NCBI GenBank assembly: GCA_031269635.1
Contig: JAISYY010000049.1
Coordinates: 1-12,670, forward strand
DNA: 12,670 bases
Reading direction: 5' to 3'
Source: Tannerella sp.
GTDB taxonomy: Bacteria > Bacteroidota > Bacteroidia > Bacteroidales > Tannerellaceae
Shown here: piece by piece, positions 1 to 7,996 of the stretch
How positions within the stretch are numbered: the stretch's first letter is position 1
Layout of the letters: every line of letters begins with the position of its first letter
Notes under the pieces: model-generated
Seen by the model: only the letters and a program-made list of their open reading frames with translations
Told to the model about the DNA's origin: nothing
The model's database searches: none
Program-made: the position numbers and the translations under genes

Positions 1-4
1 CGTT

Positions 5-1558
5 TCATTTCGCCGCAGGACTGTATGCCTTGACTGTTCCGAACTCTTTCCAAACATCGGCGAGCTTGTAGGCGTCGATGGATGCGGCGGGGACATAGAG
101 TGTATCCCTGCTCAGGTCAATACCGTCAAATATGTTGGGCGTCCGTATATTCGGCGGCGTCGGGTTCAGGCTGGTTACAGACCTGAGAGCGTCGCAGCCG
201 GAAAAAGCCTTATCCCCAATGCTTGTCACGCTGTTGGGAATAGCATAATTCACGTCCTGCTTTCCTGTGGGATATTGAATCAAGGTTGTTCTTGCCTTGT
301 TGAACAGTACTCCGTTTACCGAAGCATAAGCGGTGTTGTCTTCGGCAACATGAATAGCGGTCAAACGGTTGCACTCGGAAAAAGCCCCATCCCCAATGCT
401 TGTCACGCCGCCAGGAATAGTAATCGAAGTAAGAGCAGCGCAATAGTAAAAAGCATAATCCCCAATGCTTGTCACGCTGTTAGGAATAGTAATCGAGGTA
501 AGAGCATCGCACAAGGAAAAAGCCCAATTCCCAATGCTTGTCACGCTCTTTCCGATAGTAACCGAGGTAAGAGCATCGCAATCGGAAAAAGCCTCATACC
601 CAATGCTTGTCACGCTCTTTGGAATAGTAATCGAGGTAAGAGCTTTGCAAGAGTTAAAAGCAGAATGCCCAATGCTTGTCACGCTGTTAGGAATAGTAAT
701 CGAGATAAGAGCTTCGCAAGAGGAAAAAGCAAACTCCCCAATGCTTGTCACGCTGTTAGGAATAGTAATCGAGGTAAGAGCAGCGCAATAGGAAAAAGCA
801 TAATTCCCAATGCTTGTCACGCTGTTAGGAATAGCATAATTTACGTCCTGCTTTCCTGCGGGATATTGAATCAAGGTTGTTCTTGCCTTGTTGAACAGTA
901 CTCCGTTTACCGAAACATAAGCGGTGTTGTCTTCGGCAACATGAATAGCGGTCAAACGGTCGCAGCCGGAAAAAGCAGCACTCCCAATGCTTGTCACGCT
1001 GTTAGGAATAGTAACCGAGGTAAGAGCATCGCAAGAGGAAAAAGCATAATCCCCAATGCTTGTCACGCTGTTGGGAATAGTAATCGAGGTAAGAGCAGCG
1101 CAAGAGGAAAAAGCATAATCTCCAATACTTGTCACGCTGTTTCCGATAGTAACCGAGATAAGAGCATCGCACTCGGAAAATGCCTCATTCCCAATGCTTG
1201 TCACGCTGTTAGGAATAGTAATCGAGGTAAGAGCAACGCACCTGGAAAAAGCAGAACCCCAAATGCTTGTCACGCTGTTTCCGATAGTAACCGAGGTAAG
1301 AGCATCGCAAGAGGAAAAAGCATCATCCCCAATGCTTGTCACCCCATCTCCAATCACGGCCGTTGTAATATCAGAACGATAGGAATACCAGGGAGCATCA
1401 GTATAGCGGTAATCCGGCATCGCCCCCTTCCCGCTAATGGTAAGCGTTCCATTGTCGAGCATCCATGTCAGTGGACCTATTGTCCCGCTTTGCGCAAAGA
1501 TGCCTGCCGTACCCGGCAGCAGCATCATAATCCATAAAATAACTGTCTTCTTCATCAC
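5..1558 (-). CDS. BspA-like leucine-rich repeat (LRR_5) surface/secreted protein
   Basis: 517 aa. Residues 1-23 form a Sec signal peptide (basic MMKK start, hydrophobic core, cleavage near IFAQ-S). Residues 24-65 are the short N-terminal segment usual in BspA-type proteins. Fourteen LRRs of about 23 residues follow (66-204, 241-401, 438-460) with the pattern (V/I)TIxNSVTSIGxxAFxxCxALTS, typical of LRR_5. Two 36-residue islands starting IHVAEDNTAY (205-240, 402-437) interrupt them. The tail (461-517) contains LYVPAASIDAYK and VWKEFG, a common closing motif of Bacteroidetes LRR_5 proteins. No lipobox, LPXTG or recognisable type IX sorting domain is seen, so the anchoring route is unknown. Family members such as Tannerella BspA mediate adhesion; that role here is inference. 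There are two adjacent ATG codons; the first is used here and either could serve. It is transcribed alone from the promoter at 1631-1661 and lies beside the efflux operon without obvious functional link. Confidence 0.93.
   Translation of the reverse strand: MMKKTVILWIMMLLPGTAGIFAQSGTIGPLTWMLDNGTLTISGKGAMPDYRYTDAPWYSYRSDITTAVIGDGVTSIGDDAFSSCDALTSVTIGNSVTSIWGSAFSRCVALTSITIPNSVTSIGNEAFSECDALISVTIGNSVTSIGDYAFSSCAALTSITIPNSVTSIGDYAFSSCDALTSVTIPNSVTSIGSAAFSGCDRLTAIHVAEDNTAYVSVNGVLFNKARTTLIQYPAGKQDVNYAIPNSVTSIGNYAFSYCAALTSITIPNSVTSIGEFAFSSCEALISITIPNSVTSIGHSAFNSCKALTSITIPKSVTSIGYEAFSDCDALTSVTIGKSVTSIGNWAFSLCDALTSITIPNSVTSIGDYAFYYCAALTSITIPGGVTSIGDGAFSECNRLTAIHVAEDNTAYASVNGVLFNKARTTLIQYPTGKQDVNYAIPNSVTSIGDKAFSGCDALRSVTSLNPTPPNIRTPNIFDGIDLSRDTLYVPAASIDAYKLADVWKEFGTVKAYSPAAK
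179..1363 (-). repeat. 69-bp tandem repeats encoding 14 LRRs, with two near-identical 108-bp islands
   Basis: The LRR units are 69 bp long and very alike at DNA level. The stretch CCAATGCTTGTCACGCTGTT recurs almost unchanged in most units. The non-LRR islands at 248-355 and 839-946 differ at only 3 of 108 positions by my reading, and lie exactly 591 bp apart (one island plus seven units). This implies that a 591-bp block was duplicated, or that the copies are kept alike by gene conversion. All units keep the frame, so gain or loss of units would change the protein length without disrupting it. Confidence 0.93.
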
Positions 1559-1630
1559 TTATTTATTTAAAAGGTTGAAATCTTTTTTATGTATATTGTT
1601 TTTAAAAAATACATTTCGTTATAAACATCG

Positions 1631-1661
1631 CAAAGATATAACAAAAAAAATAAACTGCAAA
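1631..1661 (-). promoter_or_regulatory. Bacteroidetes-type promoter of the BspA-like gene
   Basis: On the minus strand, TTTG (1661-1658) is followed after 19 nt by TATCTTTG (1638-1631). This is a full match to the Bacteroidetes housekeeping form TTTG-N19..21-TAnnTTTG. Transcription should start near 1625, giving a leader of about 65 nt before the ATG at 1558. The leader is A/T-rich and has no strong Shine-Dalgarno sequence, as is common in this phylum. Confidence 0.8.
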
Positions 1662-1668
1662 TTTTTTT

Positions 1669-1692
1669 TCAAAAAAAAATATTTTTTTTTGA
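1669..1692. repeat. Perfect 24-bp A/T palindrome
   Basis: TC, nine A, T, A, nine T, GA form a perfect palindrome starting 7 bp upstream of the -33 box of the BspA-like promoter, in a wider A/T homopolymer zone (1640-1690). It could act as a bent or UP-like element or as part of a transcription end. Sequence alone does not decide. Long homopolymers here are also prone to sequencing and replication slippage. Confidence 0.6.
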
Positions 1693-1710
1693 GATGCTAT
1701 CATTTTTATC

Positions 1711-1738
1711 GTAGAAAGGCGGCGTGCCGCGTCTCTAC
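1711..1738. repeat. 28-bp near-palindrome (GTAG...CTAC type)
   Basis: Arms GTAGAAAGGCGGC and GCCGCGTCTCTAC pair with two mismatches and a central wobble. It is GC-rich in an AT-rich gap. It resembles the short palindromes of the GTAGAGACGCGG...CCGCGTCTCTAC type that I recall as dispersed in many bacterial genomes. A dispersed repeat is inferred, since only one copy is in the window. Confidence 0.6.
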
Positions 1739-1751
1739 AACACACCAAAAT

Positions 1752-1856
1752 CAGGTGTCTCCACGCGGTCGCTACACGCTTTCGCTCGACATGACGGGAC
1801 GGTCCGGGGGACCGCGTCATGTCGAGCGAAGCGTAGCGAAGGTGTGGAGGTATCTG
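1752..1856. repeat. 105-bp GC-rich inverted repeat (REP-like, possible terminator)
   Basis: Long arms (about 1752-1796 and 1815-1856) pair through TCCAC, TCGCTAC, CGCT and CGCTCGACATGACG, with an inner stem CGGTCC-GGG-GGACCG at 1800-1814. The core CGCTCGACATGACG matches a dispersed palindromic repeat type that I recall in Bacteroidetes intergenic regions. It lies 35 nt past the stop of the last gene of the efflux operon (1891), so its transcript would fold into a strong hairpin. No U-run directly follows the stem, so an intrinsic terminator role is only possible. Confidence 0.75.
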
Positions 1857-1890
1857 TTTCTGTTTCAAATGATCCTCCGGATAAGCGTTT

Positions 1891-2184
1891 TTATATCATC
1901 TTCTCAACCGTCCAGACAAATGCGTGGAGTCCCTGCTGCTCCGTTTTCATGTCCATTTCGTGGAGTCGTTCGAGCAGGGCGTCCACTTTTTCATCGGGAA
2001 CGACTGTCAGGAGGGCTGAGTTTAACGTAGGCCATGCGTGGTTGCCATAGTGCGGTTCGCCGACGTTGGTTCCCCTGCCCTGGACGGCCTCCCAGAGCGT
2101 GAATCCTCGCAGGCTCATTCTGTCCAGCAGTTCAAGGATACGGTCTTTGTATGCCTGATTATATGGAATAAATACAGATTTCAT
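1891..2184 (-). CDS. Small PII-like protein linked to the RND efflux pump
   Basis: 97 aa, soluble, no signal peptide. It begins MKSVFIPYNQAYKDRILELLD, has a glycine-rich middle GRGTNVGEPHYGNHAWPT (36-53) and ends in a predicted beta-alpha-beta stretch LLTVVPDEKVDALLERLHEM followed by GLHAFVWTVEKMI. The size and the strand-helix-turn layout fit the trimeric ferredoxin-like PII/PII-like superfamily. The middle segment sits where the T-loop would be, and the canonical PII uridylylation loop is absent. Homologues placed directly after RND pump genes are, as far as I recall, common in Bacteroidales and annotated as PII-family or hypothetical. The ATG follows the pump stop codon after only 5 nt, so translation is probably coupled. 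A sensor or regulator of the pump is inferred; the ligand is unknown. Family assignment is moderately sure, function is not. Confidence 0.75.
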   Translation of the reverse strand: MKSVFIPYNQAYKDRILELLDRMSLRGFTLWEAVQGRGTNVGEPHYGNHAWPTLNSALLTVVPDEKVDALLERLHEMDMKTEQQGLHAFVWTVEKMI

Positions 2185-2189
2185 GTTTT

Positions 2190-5100
2190 TTACCTTTTGT
2201 TTTTTAATAATTTTCTAAGTTTTTTGCGTTTCCGTTTCACGCCGTTGGCGCCGAAGATGGAATACAGTGCAGGTACGTAGAGGAGTGTCAGGAGTGTGGA
2301 AAGCGTCAGGCCGCCTACAACGGCAATGCCTATCGGTTGCCACATCTCGGCGCCTGAACCTCGCGGAATGGCCATCGGGATCATGCCCAGCACGGTAGTT
2401 GCCGTAGTCATCAGGATGGGACGCAGACGGGAGCGTCCGGCGGAGATGACGGCCTTGTCGATCGACATGCCACGCTCTCGGTTCAGGTTGGCGTAGTCGA
2501 TAAACACAATACCGTTTTTCACCACAATGCCGATCAGCATCACCATACCGATCATGACCATCAAACTCAAAGGCTGGCCGCTGATCATCAGGGCTAACAG
2601 CACGCCGCTCAGACCGAACAGGAGTGAAATCACAATGATGAACGGGTAGGTGAGCGATTCGAACTGCGCTGCCATCACGATGTAAACCAGCAGCACGCAA
2701 AGCAGCATCAGCAGGCCCAGATCGCTGTTCGTGTCCTGCTGGTCTTCGTAAGAACCGCCGATTTTGATGCCGATTTCCGACGGGATTTTGCCTTCGTCAC
2801 GCATCTGGTCGATGACTTTGTTTGTCCCGTCAACGACCTCGCTCAACGCGGCTTTATACAGCGTTCCCTGCACTTTGGTCACCCGTTGCCGGTTTTGGCG
2901 GTCGATCTGCGGCAGGGACTGTTTTTCGACAACCTTGCCCAGTTCGCGGACTTTAATCGGGACGCCGGCGCTGTTATAAACAGTAATGTCTTCGATTACT
3001 TCAATCGACTGGCGGTAGGCTTCGTCATAACGAACCACAATGTCATATTCATCGCCGTCTTCCCTGTATTTGGAAGTGAACGATCCGTTGATGCGGTTGC
3101 GGACGAAACCGGCGACGGTGGCCGAGTTCAGGCCATTTTCGGCCAGTTTTTCACGGTCGAAGTCAATCTGGTATTCGATGCGGTAGTCCTGCCGGCTGAT
3201 AGTCAGGTCGCGCAAACCTTCTACCACAGCCATGCGGGTTTTCAGTTCGTCGGCAATTTGGTCGGTCTGTGCCAGGTCGTAACCGAAGATTTCCACATCC
3301 ACCGTACTGGCGCCCATCCCCATCATGCCGCCGCTGCCTCCGGGATCTACCTTGTACTTGTACAATTCCGGCATGTTGTCCAGTTCTTTACGCAAGTTGT
3401 CGGCAATTTCGTAAATGGTAACGTTCCTGTCTTCAGGCTCAACGCAACGGAAACGGAAAGAAATCAGGTTGGTCGCATTGGTCTGCATGGCGGCGAAAGT
3501 ATTGTTTTCGTCGGCCTGTCCGACGGAAAATTGGCGTGTACGCACTTCGGTCGGGTATTGACTTGCCACAATGCTGTCGATTTTCATTGCCGCAGCGCGG
3601 GCTACTTCCATTCTGGCGCTGGTGGGAAGATAGACCTCGGCCGTAATCATGCTGTTGTCGGAAGCAGGCATAAAGTCGAATTTAATCAACCGGGTAGCCG
3701 GTATTAAGATGAGCAGGAAGAGGCTGATGCAGATGATAAAGGTCGTCCGGCGGTTTCTGACGCAGAGGTTGACCAGCCGGGCATAAGCCACGTCCAGTTT
3801 GTCGAGGAATTTTTTGATGGGCGCATGTAAACGGTCAAAGACTTTTCCCTGCGTATCGGTGAGCCGCAGCATTTGTGAACAAAGCATCGGCGTCAGCGAA
3901 AGCGCAACAATCAAAGACACGGTTATCATGATGGTTACCATCCATCCCAGTTCGCCGAACATCACGCCTGCCAGCCCTGTGGTCAGGGTCAGCGGGAAGA
4001 AAACGGCCAGGATGGTCAGCGTGGAAGCGATAACGGCAACGCCCACCTCGTTGGTAGCATAAACGGCAGCTTCTTTGGGCGTACTGCCCCGTTCGATGTG
4101 TTTCGTCACATTTTCGAGTACCACGATGGCGTCGTCCACCACCAGGCCGATGGCAATGGTGAGCGAGGACAGGGATATGATATTAAGCGTGCTGCCGACT
4201 GCCATCAGGTAGATGAACGAAGCGATCAGGGATATTGGGATGGCCAGGATGACGATGAACGTCGCCCGCCAGCGTCCGAGGAAGAACATGACGACAAATA
4301 CGACGAAAATACCTGCCAGCAAAATGGTTTCCGTCAATGAATCGATAGACTGCTGGATGAAATCGGAAGTGTCCATGATCAGCGACAGCTGGATGTCGGG
4401 AGGCAGCGTTTTTTGCAGTTCGGGGATGATTTTGTTGACTTTTTTTGCGATTTCCACCGAGTTGGCTCCGGATTGTTTCTGTACCACAATCAAGCCGCCT
4501 TTCACTTCGTTGGTGTAGGATTCCTGCACGCGGCTCTGAATCGTATCGTTGATGACGGCCACATCTTTCAGGTAAATATTTTTCCCGTTGCGGCTTCCTA
4601 TGACGATGTTGCTCAACTGATCGCTGGCTTTAAATTCACCTTCCACGCGCAAGGTATAAGTGGCGGTGCCGATGTCGAAACTGCCGGCGGGAATGTTCAG
4701 GTTTTCTGCAGCGATGATGGACGATATTTGTTCGACGGTCAGGTTGTAGGATTCCAGTTTTTCGGGGGTAACATTGACCTGTATTTGCCGTTGTGGCGCT
4801 CCGGCAATTGTTACCGCGCCTACGCCGGCTACCCGGTTCAGCGGATTGGCCAGCTGTTCGTCCAGGATTTTATACAGGCCGTTTACGCTTTCTTTGGCGG
4901 TAGCCGAATAAATCACCACCGGCATCATGTCGGTACTGAACTTGAAGATGATCGGGGTGCTGATTTCGTCCGGCAACTGGTTTTTGACCATGTCTATTTT
5001 GTCACGCACATCATTGGTTGCTATATTGATGTCCGAGCCGTAGTTAAATTCCAGCGTTACGACCGACATGTTGTCCCTCGACTGCGAGGTGATTTTCTTG

Positions 5101-5330
5101 AGGTTTTCCACCGTGTTCAAACTGTTTTCCAGCGGACGTGTCACGTTGGTTTCGATATCTGAAGCGCTGGCGCCTGCATAGGCGACGATCACCGACAGTT
5201 GGTTTGTCTCGATGTCGGGAAACAGGTCGATCGGCAGTCGTGTAAATGAAAATATCCCGATAATGGCGATGGCAACAAATATTAATGCGGTCATAACAGG
5301 TTTCTTGACCGCTGACTCATATATACTCAT
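2190..5330 (-). CDS. RND efflux pump, inner-membrane AcrB/HAE1-type transporter
   Basis: 1046 aa, the usual length of AcrB-type proton-drug antiporters. TM1 is at about 13-30, followed by a large periplasmic porter/docking region (30-335), TM2-6 (335-490), a second periplasmic region (550-865) and TM8-12 (870-1027). Proton-relay residues are present: paired aspartates D399-D400 in GLVVDDAIVVLENV (TM4) and K938 in GIVVKNGIVF (TM10). This pattern favours drug/organic export (HAE) over heavy-metal export. A Gly/Met-rich stretch GGSGGMMGMG (664-673) sits in the second periplasmic domain. The C-terminus is strongly basic (VKRKRKKLRKLLKNKR). It starts 11 nt after the adaptor gene, behind AAAAAAAGGT. 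Substrates cannot be predicted. Confidence 0.97.
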   Translation of the reverse strand: MSIYESAVKKPVMTALIFVAIAIIGIFSFTRLPIDLFPDIETNQLSVIVAYAGASASDIETNVTRPLENSLNTVENLKKITSQSRDNMSVVTLEFNYGSDINIATNDVRDKIDMVKNQLPDEISTPIIFKFSTDMMPVVIYSATAKESVNGLYKILDEQLANPLNRVAGVGAVTIAGAPQRQIQVNVTPEKLESYNLTVEQISSIIAAENLNIPAGSFDIGTATYTLRVEGEFKASDQLSNIVIGSRNGKNIYLKDVAVINDTIQSRVQESYTNEVKGGLIVVQKQSGANSVEIAKKVNKIIPELQKTLPPDIQLSLIMDTSDFIQQSIDSLTETILLAGIFVVFVVMFFLGRWRATFIVILAIPISLIASFIYLMAVGSTLNIISLSSLTIAIGLVVDDAIVVLENVTKHIERGSTPKEAAVYATNEVGVAVIASTLTILAVFFPLTLTTGLAGVMFGELGWMVTIMITVSLIVALSLTPMLCSQMLRLTDTQGKVFDRLHAPIKKFLDKLDVAYARLVNLCVRNRRTTFIICISLFLLILIPATRLIKFDFMPASDNSMITAEVYLPTSARMEVARAAAMKIDSIVASQYPTEVRTRQFSVGQADENNTFAAMQTNATNLISFRFRCVEPEDRNVTIYEIADNLRKELDNMPELYKYKVDPGGSGGMMGMGASTVDVEIFGYDLAQTDQIADELKTRMAVVEGLRDLTISRQDYRIEYQIDFDREKLAENGLNSATVAGFVRNRINGSFTSKYREDGDEYDIVVRYDEAYRQSIEVIEDITVYNSAGVPIKVRELGKVVEKQSLPQIDRQNRQRVTKVQGTLYKAALSEVVDGTNKVIDQMRDEGKIPSEIGIKIGGSYEDQQDTNSDLGLLMLLCVLLVYIVMAAQFESLTYPFIIVISLLFGLSGVLLALMISGQPLSLMVMIGMVMLIGIVVKNGIVFIDYANLNRERGMSIDKAVISAGRSRLRPILMTTATTVLGMIPMAIPRGSGAEMWQPIGIAVVGGLTLSTLLTLLYVPALYSIFGANGVKRKRKKLRKLLKNKR

Positions 5331-5341
5331 ACCTTTTTTTA

Positions 5342-6361
5342 TTAATTGTTAATTATTTCGACTTCCGTTCCGTCTATCAGGCGTGTCTGTCCGGCGGTAA
5401 CAACCGCATCTTCCGGATTGACGCCCGACAGGATTTCATAACGGTCGCCCAAATGTTGTCCCAATACCACTTTATGGTATTTGGCGACGCCATTCTCGAT
5501 AGTGAATACATATTTATCGTTGGCGCCCGGTTGACGCTGGACGGCAACGTCGGGCACGACAATACTTTTGTTTGTACCTAAATTCAGGCTGACGCGGGCA
5601 TACATTCCCGGACGAACTTTCAAATCGCCGTTTTGGATGGTTACTTCCACGCCGAAAGTGTGCGTACCGGCGTCAATCGTCGGGTAAATCAACGTAACTT
5701 TTCCCGTAAAATCATCATTGCCGTACACATCTGATTTAATATTGACCGTCATGCCCAATTTCACCTTTGTAAAGAGCGATTCCGAAACGTTGATAATTGC
5801 TTTCAGCGGATTCAGTTGCTGCACGGTCAGTATCGGCATCTGCGCGAATACATCGCCATTGTCGTAGTTGCGCGCGGTAACGGTTCCGCTGATGGGACTT
5901 AGCAACTGGGTATTGTCCTGCAGGTTTTTGATGGCGGTTTTCAATGCGTCTATTTGCGTTTTTATCTGGTCTACCTGCTGCTGTGCAATACCGCCTACTT
6001 TCAGCAATTCGTTGTATCTCTCATAATCTTTTTCAAGATGGGCCAATTGTATGCTCTGTTGTTTGAGGTTGGACGATTCCATCTGCACCAGCAACTGCCC
6101 TTTCCGTACACGGTCGCCTATTTCCACGTAAATCTTTTCGATACGTCCCGGCATGGCGGGCGTTATTTGGTTAATTACGTCCGCTTTGACGGTAGCGGTG
6201 TAGGTCGAGACCTGGTCCACCTGTTCAAGTTGCGCCTGAACAGTTTTTACTTTAACTTTGGCGACAGTCGCATCTTCTTTTTGTTCCTTCTTACAGGAAA
6301 CAAGCAAGGTCAGAACGATAAGCGGTAATACGCTAAATAATCTTTTTGTCTTCATATACAT
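5342..6361 (-). CDS. RND efflux periplasmic adaptor (membrane fusion protein), lipoprotein
   Basis: 339 aa. The N-terminus ends in a lipobox LLVSC with the acylated Cys at residue 23, so the mature protein is probably anchored in the inner membrane. Domains in order: first half of the lipoyl/barrel-sandwich domain (about 62-95, PGRIEKIYVEIGDRVRKGQLL), a short alpha-helical hairpin (97-150), second half (151-180, SPISGTVTARNYDNGDVF), beta-barrel (185-262) and membrane-proximal domain (265-337, DVAVQRQPGANDKYVF). It links the pump to the outer-membrane channel. M1 and M3 are both possible starts; M3 (6355) gives the more usual MKTKRLF beginning. It lies 51 nt after the channel gene and 11 nt before the pump gene. 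Confidence 0.95.
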   Translation of the reverse strand: MYMKTKRLFSVLPLIVLTLLVSCKKEQKEDATVAKVKVKTVQAQLEQVDQVSTYTATVKADVINQITPAMPGRIEKIYVEIGDRVRKGQLLVQMESSNLKQQSIQLAHLEKDYERYNELLKVGGIAQQQVDQIKTQIDALKTAIKNLQDNTQLLSPISGTVTARNYDNGDVFAQMPILTVQQLNPLKAIINVSESLFTKVKLGMTVNIKSDVYGNDDFTGKVTLIYPTIDAGTHTFGVEVTIQNGDLKVRPGMYARVSLNLGTNKSIVVPDVAVQRQPGANDKYVFTIENGVAKYHKVVLGQHLGDRYEILSGVNPEDAVVTAGQTRLIDGTEVEIINN

Positions 6362-6412
6362 ATTTAATAATATTGTTTGAAAATTTAATGATTTTGAAAG
6401 TTTGAATAATAT

Positions 6413-7903
6413 TTATTTTCCGGTGATTTCTATGCCCAGAGTCTTATCCAGGTCGGCTTTCGATTCCAGAAAATTGTAAATAGCCTGCGCATAAGCCAGA
6501 CTTGCCTGCGTCAGTCCCAACTGTGCCGTATTCAGGTCGAGCAGCGTGCCCATTCCCGTATCATACAGTTTTTTGGAAATCTCGTAACCTTTTTGCGCCT
6601 GCGCCACTACGTCGCGGGTGGAAATGACTTGTTCCACGTAGTTGGTCATGTTGTTGATATTGTTATTGACAGCCAGTTTCAGGTTGCGGACAATGTCAGC
6701 CCTTTGCCATTTCATCTGTTCGAGCGATACTTTCGTCTGTTTAATGTCGTTCGACTTTTTGAGACCGTCGAAGATGGGAATCGAAATGCTTAAACCGATG
6801 GTAGAGTATGGATTCCATTTATAATCCCCGAACCTGAAATCGTTGTTCATCGACATGTACATATAATTACCCGTGACGGCAATCGTAGGCAGGTATTGCA
6901 CTTTGTACAGTTCCAGCGATTTCTGCAACTGTTCTTTCTGTATGTCGAACTTTTTCAGGTCGGAATTGTTTGTCAATGCAGTATCCATCCGGAGAATATC
7001 GGCATAAAGCCCTTCTTCATAGTCCAGCAAACTGCCTTCGATGGATACTGGCTGGTCCATATCGACGCCCATCAGCGCTTTCAGCGATAACGTTGCCAGG
7101 TTGTAAGCATTTTGCGCCTGAATCACGTTCGGTTTGATATTTTTGGCATTTACATCCGCACGCACTACGTCAAATTCGGAAACGACGCCCTGTTTAAATT
7201 TCTGGCTAATATTTTCATGATTGAGGATGGCGTTGTCGTAGCTTTCCTGCAATACTTTGAGGGCCTCCTTCGCAAGAAGCGAGCCATAGAAGGCTTTCCT
7301 GACGGAATTGACCATGTTGATTTTGGACGAGCGGGCGCTTTCGACAGCCATTTCCACATCCAGGCTTGATATTTCAAGGCTTTTCCAGAGTGTGGGTACT
7401 ACCACAGGCCAACTCAGCGTAAAACCGCCCTGCCAGTTGTTGTCACGGCCTACGGTGATACCTTCATTCCCTGATGATTCGACAGGCGGCGGCGTATTGC
7501 TTTGGATATTATCCGTCAAAGTACCCGGAACATACCCCGGCACAGTCGTTGCAAGCGTCTGTTCGGAGCCTTTGATCAGAGGTTCGAGTACCGGCGTCAG
7601 CATCGCGTCCATATCAAACGCTCCGTCCATGTACATCACCTGTTTTTTCAGCGTGCGGGTGTATTGACCCGCCGCGTCGATTTGTGGGAAGAGCGCCGCC
7701 TGGCTTGACTTCCTGGCGTACTTCTTCTTTTGAACTTCCAAATCGGCTACTTTCACCGTTGGATTTTCACTCAGGGCGATTTGAATGGCCTTTTCCAGAT
7801 TCACTTCCAGCGTAACCTTGTTATCCTGAGCTTTTGCCGGAAAAATGGCACTGAAGATCAGAATTGCCATGCCCGTCTTTTTAATTAAACCTAAATTCAT
7901 CAT
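6413..7903 (-). CDS. TolC-family outer-membrane efflux channel
   Basis: 496 aa. Signal peptide to about residue 25 (FPAKAQ). The mature part carries the duplicated TolC/OEP layout: long coiled helices ending in the second-repeat motifs LGLSISIPIFDGLKKSNDI and YEISKKLYDTGMGTLLDLNTAQLGLTQA, and in the first repeat FTLSWPVVVPT and VSEFDVVRADVNAKN. An extra segment rich in P, T, S and N (about 95-160, with TPPPVESSGNEG) precedes the first conserved strand and may be an enlarged surface loop. It forms the trimeric exit duct of the pump encoded downstream. It is the first structural gene after tetR, and the motif array at 7908-7996 lies in its leader. Two ATG codons in a row begin the gene. Confidence 0.94.
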   Translation of the reverse strand: MMNLGLIKKTGMAILIFSAIFPAKAQDNKVTLEVNLEKAIQIALSENPTVKVADLEVQKKKYARKSSQAALFPQIDAAGQYTRTLKKQVMYMDGAFDMDAMLTPVLEPLIKGSEQTLATTVPGYVPGTLTDNIQSNTPPPVESSGNEGITVGRDNNWQGGFTLSWPVVVPTLWKSLEISSLDVEMAVESARSSKINMVNSVRKAFYGSLLAKEALKVLQESYDNAILNHENISQKFKQGVVSEFDVVRADVNAKNIKPNVIQAQNAYNLATLSLKALMGVDMDQPVSIEGSLLDYEEGLYADILRMDTALTNNSDLKKFDIQKEQLQKSLELYKVQYLPTIAVTGNYMYMSMNNDFRFGDYKWNPYSTIGLSISIPIFDGLKKSNDIKQTKVSLEQMKWQRADIVRNLKLAVNNNINNMTNYVEQVISTRDVVAQAQKGYEISKKLYDTGMGTLLDLNTAQLGLTQASLAYAQAIYNFLESKADLDKTLGIEITGK

Positions 7904-7907
7904 CTAA

Positions 7908-7996
7908 TACCTGTTTTTTTTAATTATTTAATTACACTTAAATACCTGTTATACTTGTTATACCTGTTTAAAAAAGATTAATAACTACTTGTTATA
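7908..7996 (-). promoter_or_regulatory. Repeated TACYTGTTATA motif array before the tolC-like gene
   Basis: Written on the plus strand, TACTTGTTATA occurs exactly at 7952-7962 and 7986-7996, with a one-mismatch copy TACCTGTTATA at 7943-7953 and partial copies at 7961-7968 and 7908-7915. The copies at 7943, 7952 and 7961 are 9-bp tandem units (TACCTGTTA, TACTTGTTA, TACCTGTTT). The copy at 7986 overlaps the last codons and stop of tetR. The same 11-mer lies just before the tetR start (8594-8604). A binding array for the adjacent TetR regulator is inferred. Confidence 0.5.

Noticed and set aside
179..1363. CRISPR-like regular repeats
   Set aside because: The repeats are contiguous 69-bp coding units without unique spacers, and they translate into a well-known LRR pattern. 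No cas genes are present.
275..1537. A 420-codon open frame on the plus strand through the repeat region
   Set aside because: It is antisense to the LRR gene and open only because each 69-bp unit is a multiple of three and lacks stops in that frame. The translation is a repetitive NACHAVRNSNRGKS pattern with no known fold.
1602..1868. 88-codon minus-strand ORF across the 1711-1856 palindromes
   Set aside because: It is made from the palindromic repeats and A/T homopolymers, has no domain, and its protein (ARHVER, RHLILVCCRD types) is the kind produced when dispersed palindromes are translated.
1437..2050. Plus-strand ORFs at 1437-2030 and 1724-2050
   Set aside because: They run across the BspA-like 5' end, a promoter, repeats and the PII-like gene in antisense. 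Composition is not protein-like.
2886..5162. Long plus-strand frames (2886-3707, 4413-5162) opposite the RND pump
   Set aside because: They are shadows of a 1046-aa gene with clear family motifs and intact catalytic residues.
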